Assembly: GCF_963678635.1 (NCBI RefSeq)
Contig: NC_087066.1
Coordinates: forward strand, 31,005,301 to 31,069,300
DNA length: 64,000 bases
DNA from: Symsagittifera roscoffensis
Lineage: Eukaryota > Xenacoelomorpha > Acoela > Convolutidae
Direction: 5' to 3'
Shown here: positions 33,741 to 44,306 of the stretch, piece after piece
Layout: the number at the start of each line of letters is the position of its first letter
Position numbering within the stretch: the stretch's first letter is position 1
Position numbers and translations under genes: made by a program
Notes under the pieces: model-generated
Database searches by the model: none
The model's input: only the letters and a program-made list of their open reading frames with translations
What the model was told of the DNA's origin: nothing

Positions 33741-34750
33741 TTTATAGCGTCTCTCGAGAACATCAAGCAATCTTTTTAAGTCCGTTTTCTCCATCAGACT
33801 GCTTTCTCTGGACACTGAGACCATTTTTTTGCAATCGAAATCACGACTAATAGGCCGTTGATATACTACAAATGACACCGTATGAAAACCTCAATCGAGA
33901 TACCCAAAACCCTGCATCATGGCTCCTTACTGCTATTTTAAGTTATCTTGCCGGAAAAACAAAAACTAGATAAGATATTTAGAAAAAAACAATAAGTTCA
34001 ATTAAAATTTTTATATGATTGCCATAGTAGTTCCAAAATGGCATCGATAAAAGTTAAAATTGCGAATCAATGAAACATGGTACTTGCTCTTTTCAGATTT
34101 TTCAGCTGAAAACTGGTTTTGATGAAAGACTGAAAATAAATTTCCAAATATCACCTTGTTGTGCGTGCTATCGTATCGTTGCGAAGCACTTCGTGGGAGA
34201 AAAGAATTGAGATAAAACTTTGCAAGTTATTTGAAATTGGCTACAGTGGTAAATAAAAAACTGATGAATAAAGCGCGACGAGAAATTTTTATGTGGCAAT
34301 CATAGCTTAACCACTGCCTTCTTCTTACAACTCAATTTTCCACACGACGCTTAATTTATATCCATTTTCTCCTGAAAGAAAACCTTAACAAAAAAAAAAA
34401 TTGTTAAAACATTACAGAATGTTCAACTTCAAAATTATTAGAAAAAACTCCAAAACTTTTTTTCAGAGAGTTTTCTCTTTTTTTTTGTCATAATTAGAAT
34501 GAAAAAAGTTTCCTGATAAACGCTTGATTTTTTCAAAATGTTTACAATTAAATCGATCAAAGCAAGGTAACAGATCTTTCATGCTGGTGGCAGAAATTTC
34601 TTTATAAGCTTAAGTTAATTCTATTGCTAATGTCAATTTATGTTGAACGTTGTTAACTGTCTTCATTGCTTTTGATTTTGAGCTAGCTTTCATCGCAGCA
34701 ATTGCAAATAGGACACATTCCTATTTATTTTCACTCAGAGTGAATCTGCG
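33741..34750. other. Intron sequence, no feature recognised
   Basis: AT-rich sequence. I see no repeat or coding signal beyond chance ORFs. Confidence 0.35.
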
Positions 34751-34754
34751 AGAC

Positions 34755-35110
34755 ACATCTTATACATTTTATATGTTAAATGAAAGTCTTAATGCGCTAT
34801 GGATGTAAGGTTTTAATTTTTCTGTAGAGTACAACGCTTAAGAAGGCTTAGATCAGAACATTTAAAGATCGCTCAGAGCAACCATCGAGCTCAACGTTTA
34901 AGCGGCTTTAAGGGAAGACCTTTCTTGAAATTTCAATCATTCTTAAGTTTTCAACAAGTTGAATTCGATTCAATTTCAAGACTAGACAGTACCTGCCTAA
35001 TTTTTGTACAACATTATGCGTTTTCAGTATATTTTAGTCTGATTGAAATCAATTACAAACATCAACCTCCAACATTAGAAAAATCATTCCTGAGCAAAAC
35101 GATTCGCGAT
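34755..35110 (+). repeat. Diverged ~350-bp segment of a higher-order repeat, copy 1
   Basis: The ordered landmarks AATGAAAGTCTTAATGCGCT, AGAGTACAACG, TTCAATCATTCTTAA and CAACCTCCAAC recur in the same order at 36059-36405 with substantial divergence (offset about 1300). Confidence 0.75.
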
Positions 35111-35119
35111 ATGATTTAA

Positions 35120-36050
35120 CTTTAAATGTTTCAAAGTGACATAGTTTCAAAAGCTTGCTTTGAAAAAACTTAATTTTTTCGAGACTTTTTTTTGCATATG
35201 AACGACGTCGAATTTTTCAAATTTTCATCGCTTGACTAGCCTGCCTGGAAAATTTCAATTTTTTGATAACTGATTCTGTCTAATAAATAATTTGAAATAT
35301 TTCAAAGTTTCATAGCGGGAATAGCTTGCTTAAGAAAACATTAACTTTTTTGCGAACCGATTCAGTCTATGAATGAAGATTTTTTAAAATCAATATTTTT
35401 TTTTGTTGAAAAATAGCTTAAAAAAATTGGAATATTTTAAAAACTCATAGCTGGAATAACTTGCTTAGAAAAACTTACACAGTTTGAGAATTTATTTGCT
35501 CTATTAAATGACTTCGAGTATTTCAAATTTTCATCGTTGCGCTTGCATGCTTAGAAAACTTGAAATTTTTGCTGATAGATTCGGTCTTATGAACAACTTT
35601 AAATATTTTTCAAAGTTTTATAGTTGGATTAGCTTGTTTTACAAAACAAAAATTTTTTGCGTGCCGATTCAGTCTGTGAAATAAGTTGAACTTTCTAAAT
35701 CAAAATTTTACTGGTTGAATAATGGCTAAAAAAACCTAAAACCCTTCATGAAATTATTAGAAGTATTTTTCAAAATCATAGCTGGAATAGCTTGCTTAGA
35801 AAAACTTAAGCATTTTGTGAATCCATTAGTCTAAAGTTGTTGCCATCCAAATCGGTTCAACAATTAACTTGAAAGCTTTATACTTGAAAGCTCGAAATTT
35901 TTGTGCGGACCGAACTGTTCTTTTAAATTTAAAATTTTTCAAACCAATTTCCGATAAAGATTAACTTCAAATTGTTTCTAGTTTCATAGCTTGAATAGCT
36001 TGATAAAAGCAAGATGTGTTTTTTTTGCGAGCCAAATCGTTGATAGAGAC
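35120..36050 (+). repeat. Degenerate minisatellite array (unit roughly 110-140 bp)
   Basis: Variants of TTCATAGCTGGAATAGCTTG, then CTTAGAAAAACTTAA, then GCGAACCGATTCAGTCTATG recur about every 110-140 bases (for example near 35310, 35450, 35615, 35775, 35985). Copies have diverged strongly, so the array is old. Confidence 0.75.
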
Positions 36051-36058
36051 GGGCTTGC

Positions 36059-36620
36059 TTGTTTTATACATCAAATGAAAGACTTAATGCGCTGTGGAGG
36101 CCACAATTTAACTTTTCTACCGAGCACGACGTTTACTAATGCTTGGATCAAAAAATTAAGGAATCTTCCAAAGCAACTATCGAAATCATTGTTGAAGAGG
36201 CATTTATGCAAAAATTTTCAAGAATTTTCAATCATTCTTAATTTTTGAATATTCCAGAAGTCTTTTCAAACTCTATGAACTCGTCTCAACTTCAAGGCTA
36301 TATAGTACAAGCTCACATTTTTTTCAAGATTTGCAATTCTACATTAATTTTAGTCTGAAATGAATCAACTAAAAACAGCAACCTCCAAGCTCTGAAAAAC
36401 TGTTTTTTTTTTGCTAGCCGATTCAGACAAAGAAATATCCTAAATTACTTCAAAGTTTCGTTGCTTGCGCAGCTTTTTTAGAAGACAGCTTGCTTGTTAA
36501 ATTTAAAACTTTAACCAAAGCGATTCAGTCTGTGAAAAAACTTGAAATACTTCATGGGTTGAATAGTTCTCTTGCAAAAACTTATTTTTTTTTCACAAAT
36601 CGAAGTTTCTGAAAAAATTT
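36059..36620 (+). repeat. Higher-order repeat copy 2, followed by more minisatellite units
   Basis: 36059-36405 is the second copy of the ~350-bp segment. After it the GCTAGCCGATTCAGAC and AAAGCGATTCAGTCTGTG units resume to about 36620. Confidence 0.7.
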
Positions 36621-36899
36621 CCAAAAATTTTCATAACCGAAATACAGCAGTGATTGAATTTATCCTGTCAAAATTAAACAAACTTGAATTTTAAAAGATT
36701 TGTTTCTCATTATAAATTGATGTTAGTAAAAAAACTCAGAGCACAAAACTTGCATAAAATTTTATAGAATTAATATAGTGCAATTTGTTTTCAAAATTCG
36801 GTTTAACAAGCTTTCCCAAAAAATAGATTATTTTGGATTTCAGTCCGTCAAAAATTACGCTGCGTCTACCTAGTCAACCAGCGACAAAAAATATCAAAA
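36621..36899. other. Intron sequence, no feature recognised
   Basis: AT-rich spacer between the minisatellite and A5. Confidence 0.35.
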
Positions 36900-37396
36900 C
36901 AAGGAGTGTCGGTTACTGTGCAAGTAGCACGGAATGTTCCGACCACAGTCTTAAAAAAATACAAAAATTTTTTTTTACAACTTAAGGTCGTTTTTTTCTG
37001 CATGTTGTGATGAAAAAATCTAAGCAAAAAAAAGAATATAATCATGTCTGAGAGTCATAGTAAAAGAAGCAATTGGAAAAGTTTTGAAAAACGAAAAAAA
37101 AATAAAAAGATTTAAAACTGAAATTAATCTTAGTTAAGCTAATGCAAGCATATACGGTCACCTTATTAGCTCAAAATTAGACCAAAAATCAAAAATTTTA
37201 AACCGGTTTTTCAGGACACAAAATTTTTTAAAGTTGATTGTTTCACGACTGAAAAGACTTTAAATTGATATATCACTCTCAAACCAGTCCGATGAATATT
37301 TGTGGTAGCTGATATTGCGTGGAAAACAAAAAGCAAAACAAAAACTAAAACACACCCGAATACAAAGTTCCTCCCCACTTTTAAGGGTCGGAACAA
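36900..37396 (-). mobile_element. Family A element, copy A5
   Basis: 497 bp with both ends: CAAGGAGTGTCGG, ACTGTGCAAGTAGCACGG and ATGTTCCGACCACAG on the left, and AAGGGTCGGAACAA on the right. GTGC...GCAC forms the end hairpin. Confidence 0.85.
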
Positions 37397-37779
37397 TAAG
37401 CCTCTTATGAAGCTCAACAAAATTCAAAAGAGTATAACACCCAATTAAACGGTTAAATCAAGGTATTTTTGTTTGATAACATAAATATTGTTTTAAATAA
37501 AAAAAATTTAGAAGATTGCTTTATTATAGTTGTTTTCTATATTGTTGTAATAATTGAGTCGGTAGTCTCAGCGTAATCTTTGATTGAATAAAAAATCAAA
37601 GTAAACTGTTATTAGCGTAAAATTTTAAGCTGTAGTTTCAAACAAGAATTTGCACAATTTTCATTCTGCTGAATATGTAAGCAGCAAGATTTGTTGTCAT
37701 TTTTTTTGCGTGAACTGAACCCAATTTAAAAAAAAATTGTTAAAATTCACGTTCAGCTCGTGTTGTCCAGATAATTTAT

Positions 37780-38300
37780 TTCAGCGCTGTAGGTTGCTTC
37801 GAAAATCTTCATTATTTTGCAAACCAATTTGGTGTATGATTTAGATTGAAATTTTACGTATGTTGATTAGCTTGCTTATAATAACTTAACTTTTCGCGAA
37901 CTTCAGTCATTTCAAAATTTCAAAGCTTGCAATAGAAAAAACTTTATTTGACAGACTAGTTCGTTGTATAAAAAATTGAAGTGTTTGTAACTTTTTAGGC
38001 GAACTGACTTAATATGAAATTGCTTCAAAATTTTTTAAAACATTTCATTGCCCGAATGACTTCTATATAAAAGCATTTGGCCATCCGAATTGCTCCGCAA
38101 AAAATTACTTGAAATTGTTTCAATGTATCGTAGTTGGAACAACTTGCTGAGAAAAAACATAAATTTTCTGCAATCCGATTCGCTTCGTGGAATATTTTGG
38201 AACATTTTAAAGTTTAAAAGCTGGCTTTTAAAAAAAATTTCTTGAACCGATTCGTTCTTTAAAATTTGAAAAAAAACCTAACAAATGTTCAAAGTTTCCG
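37780..38300 (+). repeat. Second degenerate minisatellite block
   Basis: Units like those at 35120-36620 reappear here (TAGTTGGAACAACTTGCTGAG, GCAATCCGATTCGCTTCGTG and others), separated from the first block by A5 and ~380 bases of other sequence. It is likely the same array interrupted by insertion. Confidence 0.65.
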
Positions 38301-40172
38301 ATTTCCGGCTTACCATTTGATTAAAGAATCCGACTTACCATATGATTAACTTTTGTTTGTTCAAAGTTTCATGGCGTGAAAGGCTTGATCAGAACGACAA
38401 CTAAGTTTTCCAATATTAGGATATTTTTTCCAATATTAGGATATTTTTTGGCTCTATTAAAAGCTTTTCAAATGAGCAAAAAACCATTTCTACATTTTCA
38501 AAAGTTTTCAAAACTTTAAATTTTGAAAAATTTGAAGAGACAGTGCTTATTTTTTGGCACATCATTTACTTAACCTTTTTTTGGTTGCTATTGAATAGCT
38601 TGAAGACAAATTTTTATTATATGAGGCAACTAGAGCGTTAAGAACGTATTCGATTGCGTTTCGCAGTTAAGACTGAATATTCATCTCGATTGTAAGTAAA
38701 CTGTGACCGCAAGTATTGTCGCATTTGGTTGCCTTACTAAGTTTTCGAATTATGTTAAGAATGAATATAATTGTTTCGTTTTTATGACTGAAAATGGAAT
38801 TGCAACTGTAACGGTCGACTGCATTCAAGTACCGTTCAAGAAGTTTTTGAAAAGTTTTTGCTTCTCGTTTTTTTTCAGCCGTCAAAATTAGTTTTCCTAC
38901 ATGTGTTTACATTTAACTGTAGCTTGAAAAAAAGGGTTCTTATATGCGGTGGAACCAGATAGAAATCCTACTGCCTATAGTTTCAACTTGAAAACAATTG
39001 TTGTTTGTATAAATAATTTGAAAATGAATTTTGAGAATTTTGTAATTGCCAAAACTTGAGAACTTACTATTTTTCTGATCTGAAACAAAATCCATAATAA
39101 AAGCCAAGGAAAGCTCCTCTAATGCATAAATCAAAGCTATTCGTTTTCTGCAATCGGCTATGGAAAACTAATGGACTGAAAATGACAATTGAAATGTATA
39201 ATTGAAATGTTTTTAAAAAAAGTATTGATGCCTCATAATTTCTGGCGAAAAAAAATCTGATGTAAACTGGGATTGAAGTTCTATAAAGTAGCAAACTTTG
39301 CCGTCTCCCATATCTATGATGCGATTTGTTTTGAAAGAAAATTGCGTTAAAATAAGTAGATATTTTTGAAGATTTGCCTGCCAATTTGGTGTTTTCTGCA
39401 TTTCGGAATTTTCATTTAATTGTCATTTTGGTTTTGGTTTGTCAAAACACATTAAATAAAAAATGGAACTCGATTTCAAAAAGTAGATTGATTTGGAAAA
39501 ACTGTCTATTACAGGCCAGTCCACCTAATGCAGAAAAGAAAACTGATGAATGTTTTCAGACTATGTGTATAGTTTATCAAGCAAAACAAATTACTATAAA
39601 TATTCGCATTATGTTTAAAAACGTTAGTTTTTCTTTTGATTTATTTCAGGCTAAGTGTATACTTTATTAAGCAAAACAAATTAAACTAAACAATCGCATT
39701 ATAAAAAAATCGCATTTGCACTAATTATAAGGTAAAGCCCGATGAGCTCAAGTTTAAATAGATATTTTATCTGTTTTCATTTTGTTTCGAGACTCAGAGA
39801 AAGCTACCGAATACTTATGCTGGACATTTTCTTTATTCAGTCATATTTCGAAATTTGAGTTAAAAATTTTGACGGAATTTTTTTATACCATTCAAGGTAT
39901 TGTTATCCAAAAGTCAAATGAAAGGAACAATTGGAAAAAAAATTAGGGGGTTTGAAATTAATAGTTTTGCAAAAATTGAATATTTAATGCGCGTTCTTAT
40001 AACACGCCTGAGCGTTCCAAATGGAGTTCCAGCAAATCAATTGGTCTGGTCATTGGGAAACGAGACAATAATTACAACTTTTTCTACTCTACATAGCAAT
40101 TAGGGGTCAGAAGGATGAAAAACTTTGTTTCTTTTTTTTCAATATTCAAGAAAAACAATTTTTTTGGTACTT
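38301..40172. other. Intron sequence with two small tandem duplications
   Basis: CCAATATTAGGATATTTTTT is present twice at about 38410-38452. A 58-bp segment (TTTCAG.CTA.GTGTATA to TCGCATTAT) occurs at about 39555-39612 and again at 39647-39703. No exon signature. Confidence 0.55.
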
Positions 40173-40217
40173 CAGTCGGAACATTCAGTGCTTTGCCTTG
40201 ATATACGAGCAGTCTTG
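40173..40217 (+). mobile_element. Family B end fragment (opposite orientation to B1-B4)
   Basis: CAGTCGGAACATTC, TGCTTTGCCTTGATATACG and AGCAGTCTTG give the hairpin-bearing end of family B. The other end is not found upstream. Confidence 0.65.
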
Positions 40218-41829
40218 ATGAAAACTTTATGATGCTTTAAAAGTTGCCAATTTGGCTAACAAAGGACAGTTAAGGCGCGATATATTTCTGGCATATATGA
40301 AGCTCATAAATTGCTCCTATTTCATTTCAGGCTTTGCTAGACGCTAATCACGTCACTTTGCACATTTTTTAGCAAGTGTTTCTATTGTTTTTTTTTCGAA
40401 TTTTATCAATAAGTGTTTCTAATTCAAACGAGCCAAACTTTTTAGTCAATTCAATTGGAGTCAGTTGGAGCACGGAGCACTTTTTGATTGATATACAATT
40501 GAATTATGTTTTGTTTAAATTTCAAGTTTCAAAAAAATTTTTGAGACAAGTAAAAGAGAAAAGTCGTAATATTCAAGGTTTTGCGCTGAAATACGATCAA
40601 TACTATTAAGCTAGGAGTGGTTTTATTGTTGATCGAAGATATCCCTTTTTTATACTGAACAATTCTGCAATAACCTATGCTTGTATGGATCGATTATTTC
40701 ACTAAGTGCTTTCCTTATTAAATTGCGAAATTGTAACGCAGTGGAGAAAAATCAAACCAGTTTTTATTCTTTTTTAAAACTTATTTGAATTGTTTTCAAA
40801 GGATACACCTAAATACAAACTTTTTCATCAATCGAAAAACGAATCAAGTTGCCAAAGTCTATCATTCGGATTTTTTTGGCAGCTAAATGGGCAAAACATA
40901 AAAGAAATTTTCAATAAAAACAAGTTGGAATTCAAGTAATTAATTAAAATGCATATGATATATCTTAAGAAAAGCTTTTCAGGTCTAATTTCATATCTGA
41001 AAATTTGCTTTTCAGACCTGATTCAAATCTCAATATTTATTTTTCGTATCCACAAATCAGATGAGAGGACAAGGAGTTTCAGATCTGAAAGACCAATAAC
41101 TAAAACAATAAAGAATTTCAGATATAAAAATATGTTAACGTTAGAAATAAAGATTTTGAATCTGAATTTTTAGGATGGGAATAGAAACTTTTACATCTGA
41201 AAAACTGATAAAGACAGAATTGTAAGCTTTCAGATCTGAAATTTTGATAACGCCAAAAAAAAATACTTCGGAGAGTTTGCTCTGATTTTTTGCACTGATT
41301 ACTACAAGTATAAACAAATTTGTTTTTACTCTCAGCAAAAATTTACGCATTTTGATTCAGAATTACTTTTTGAAACTAGATCATCTTTAGATAACTTACT
41401 CAGTTCGCAAAACTTTGATGGTAGGAGTTTAAAAAATTAACCGTTGCAAAAAGTTAAGAGACTGTCAATTTATTTGCTTAAAGTGACAATTGCTAAAAGT
41501 AACTGTCAATTCATTTGCTTAAAGAGCATTATGATGCCCAATTCACCGTTTTCGTTTAAGTAAGACGAATTTTATTTGATCTAAATATATTCTGGCTACT
41601 GAGAAAATTTGTTCACTGGGTCGCTTCTAAAAAGGGCTTTGGTACGTAAAGCACTCGAACTTGTTTAAAGTGCCTTTAAGGTACTTGGCATTGAGCAGGA
41701 AAACTGACTCCAAATATCCTTCTAAGCTTTTTGCACTCTTCTTTGTAGTCAAAAGTGTAGCGTGCACAGAAATTTTTCTGGGGAGGGGCAGTTTTTCTAA
41801 AAAAAAAATTTGAAGTTGTTGCTACCTTT
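40218..41829. other. Intron sequence with TTTCAGATCTGAAA-type motifs
   Basis: Between about 40970 and 41245 variants of CAGATCTGAAA occur at least seven times in both orientations; the motif is self-complementary. A 46-base tandem pair (ACTGTCAATT.ATTTGCTTAAAG) is at about 41462-41525. No exon is seen. Confidence 0.5.
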
Positions 41830-42075
41830 TTTTTTCAGTAGACGACCATTTTGATTTTCGAAGCTCTCCGAAATTACTATAAATACTCAGGCAAATTTAA
41901 GAAAAAACAACAGGCTTAAAATGACGTTTGGAGCACGTTTGACCAAAAAATTGGATTTGTTTGGCGCGCTCCCTCTAGTCATTTTGGCAAAAATTATTGA
42001 AGCTGGGCAGCCCAAAATGGATGTCGCACAAATATACCAATGGGGGACCCTTTGGAAAAAATTGGCAACCAGAAT
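41830..42075 (+). repeat. Dispersed repeat family C, copy 1
   Basis: Shares ordered blocks with 46580-46890: GATTTTC.GA.GCTCTCC, GGCGCGCTCCC and GGGACCCTTTGG. A tail of it (TTGGCAACCAGAATTGAGAG) is repeated again at about 42690-42725. Confidence 0.6.
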
Positions 42076-42534
42076 TGAGAGAAAGGGCAATCCTCCCCTT
42101 CCCCCTCATCACTGAGTCAGAAACAAATAGAAAATATAAATAGTTCAAGAAACAGACAATAAAAAAAATATACTCATATCAAAAATAAACCCAAATCGCT
42201 TGCTCCTTCTGCTTTTCAAAAAATGTTTTTGTCCCTATTTTAGAAGATAAAATGATAGTGACGGCATTTTTGTACTGGAAAGTTTATACATTTTGCTTAA
42301 ACTTTCTTATACGATCTAAAAAAAGAAAAAAATCTGCCGGAGCTCAAATATAAATAGATATTTCATCTGTGAAGTTGGGGTGTTTGAAAGTTACCAATTC
42401 AGTATCATTAATGCGCGCGTTTTTTTTGGGGCTGGCTTCTTTTGATTAGAAGCCCATGTGATTACTTAGTTTGGCTCAGAAATGATGACACAAGTCCAAT
42501 TAAAAAAAATACTTAGGACACATTACGAGGGCAA

Positions 42535-42575
42535 TCGGAACATTCTTTGCTTCGCTTCGATGCGAGCACTATTGG
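42535..42575 (+). mobile_element. Rolling-circle-like end fragment, variant
   Basis: TCGGAACATTC then TTTGCTTCGCTTCGATGCG and AGCACTATTG follow the layout of the family B end (inverted motif, short stem, end) with a different stem. Low confidence. Confidence 0.4.
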
Positions 42576-42830
42576 TTTTAAGTGCGGCGGCCGTTTTGAT
42601 TTCTCCGACCTGTCGAAACCCTGAAATGATTATTTTTCGTCAAATTTTACAAACTTTTGAATATTGGCGCCAATTAAAATAGTATCAAAAGATCTTTTGG
42701 AAGCTTTGACAACCAGAATTGAGAGCGTCAACCCTCGGCTTGCTACTTGAGCTTCTAAACTTCGCACAAAAATCATTCGAAATCAGTGCATATTAAATTC
42801 TCCAAATATTGTGTTAACGCATGAAAAAAA

Positions 42831-42890
42831 CAAGTCTGCTCGAATTCAGGACAAAACTTTGAATGTTCTGACTGCCCTTTAACAACCTGA
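42831..42890 (-). mobile_element. Family B end fragment
   Basis: CAAGTCTGCTCGAATTCAGG then GAATGTTCTGACTGCC matches the left end of B copies. There is no right end within 600 bases. Confidence 0.6.
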
Positions 42891-43149
42891 TGAAAAAGTT
42901 TTTTGTTGAACAAACTGATGAAATGAATCGTAAATCTTTCACATACGCTGAGAAAAAGCAAGGTAACGTTTTAACAACGCTTTTATTAGCTGAATTGAGA
43001 ACTCCTTTTGCTTAAAAATCTTTTTATAGCATAGATTTATCGGGGTTACGTCTAATATAGTGTAATTGCCATCAGGATAACCCGGGGCGGATTATACCCC
43101 CTCATCAACTATGACATCCATTTTAAGCCGACCAACCCTAATATTTATC

Positions 43150-43230
43150 TAAAGGCGCCTTCGGCGCCAATAAATACTAATTTTGAAGGGGAGCGCTAGC
43201 CGAAAAAAAAAATTGCTCAAAATGGGGTTT
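43150..43230 (-). repeat. Dispersed repeat family C, reverse fragment
   Basis: GGCGCC, then AATTTTGAAGGGGAGCGC, is the reverse complement of the GCGCTCCCCCTCAAAATT block at about 46752-46770. It is preceded by the palindrome GGCGCCTTCGGCGCC. Confidence 0.6.
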
Positions 43231-43708
43231 TTATACTGTTCTGAGAGTACTCAGGAAATCAGTTTGATCGATCCTCAAGAAGGTCGACAAATCATGTATT
43301 TAAAACCAAAAAGTCCCAAAACATTTTTTGTGTTTTTTTTTAATCATAAATTGAGTTTTTTACTCAAATAAACATTTTCCAAGAACAAATTTTTTTGCAC
43401 GCAAAATTTAATTTTTTTTGTGTGTATGACGTAGTCGTGGATGGACTAATCTTGCATTTTTTCCTTTTTGCTTAATAATTTTTTTCAAAAACGCTAAAAA
43501 CTCCTATTTTTTGTATGAAATGTTTATGTATGCCTTGATTAATGTCAGATAATTTAAAAATTCAAATTTTAAAAATATTCATTGTTGAAAATTTTTGCCA
43601 AAATTTAAAAGTTTGTTACTTTCGTTATATCATTTTTGTAAAACAAGGTGGAAACTAACTCATGTTCGACAAGGAACTATAATGTATGATGCAATATCAA
43701 ATCATAAT
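43231..43708. other. Intron sequence next to the exon 1 donor
   Basis: AT-rich and T-run-rich sequence. No repeat is recognised. Confidence 0.35.
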
Positions 43709-43713
43709 CTTAC

Positions 43714-44306
43714 CAATTGTCTCCCATATCATTGCGTATATTTTGCACCTTTCCTCCATAGTGTGGCTTGTAATAAACATTCGGAAACGAAAGCTGGTCA
43801 AACTCAGTGTCTGAAGGCACGCCTCCAATGTATAAGCCACTCGTAATTCTGTCAAAAAGATCTGAATAAACTCCATCTAAAAGAACACTTTCGTCGTTAA
43901 ATGTGAAATTGACACCATTTTCAAGTCTCCCAATCGAAATCTCGTTCCAGTTGTACTTGGTGACGAAGCCTTCCGAAGTGAAAAATGCTGAGTTCTGATT
44001 GGCTGAGGAGAAGGTGGCGCCAACTTGGTTGTCTATTAAGTAGATGTAAACATAATCTTTCGTAGATCCTTCGGAATCCATATATAAAAGCAGCCCATGT
44101 TCCGACTGGGGAATAAATTGTACGCTGATGTTGCATCTTACTCGGCAACTCGGAGTTTCGAATTGAATAAATGACTGTCTGTTTCCCGATAACTCAATTT
44201 GATCTGACTTCTGAACATTTTCTAGCGAAATAAGCAAGAAAGTAAACAGCACTGACGCATTTTTCGGCAAACTTTTTGAGAAACTTAGTGATTTTTTTCT
44301 TTTCAT
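43714..44306 (-). CDS. Neurexin-like gene, exon 1: signal peptide and first LNS/laminin-G domain
   Basis: Minus-strand ATG at 44306. 197 codons plus two bases lead to a GTAAG donor (43709-43713). Residues 1-16 are basic and residues 17-28 (ASVLFTFLLISL) form a signal-peptide core, so the protein should be secreted or cell-surface. From about residue 45 it reads as a laminin-G/LNS domain. HGLLLYMDSEGSTKDYV aligns with the Gly-Leu-hydrophobic-Leu-Tyr..Asp-Glu-Gly segment of alpha-neurexin LNS1. WNEISIGRLENGVNFTF, SGLYIGGVP and GGKVQNIRN match its later strands. Neurexins are presynaptic adhesion receptors with repeated LNS-EGF-LNS blocks. Joining to 31508-31791 keeps the frame (the split codon becomes Trp). 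An out-of-frame ATG lies 25 bases upstream (44331). Without intron removal the frame stops within a codon of the donor. Confidence 0.7.

Larger units (their letters stand above)
31792..43713 (-). other. Large intron between the two neurexin-like exons (11.9 kb)
   Basis: Minus-strand GTAAG donor (plus-strand CTTAC, 43709-43713) and AAATAG acceptor. The intron contains A-family elements, B-family ends, two old minisatellite arrays and C-family repeats, listed separately. A small unseen exon cannot be excluded, though the two flanking exons already join in phase. Confidence 0.5.
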
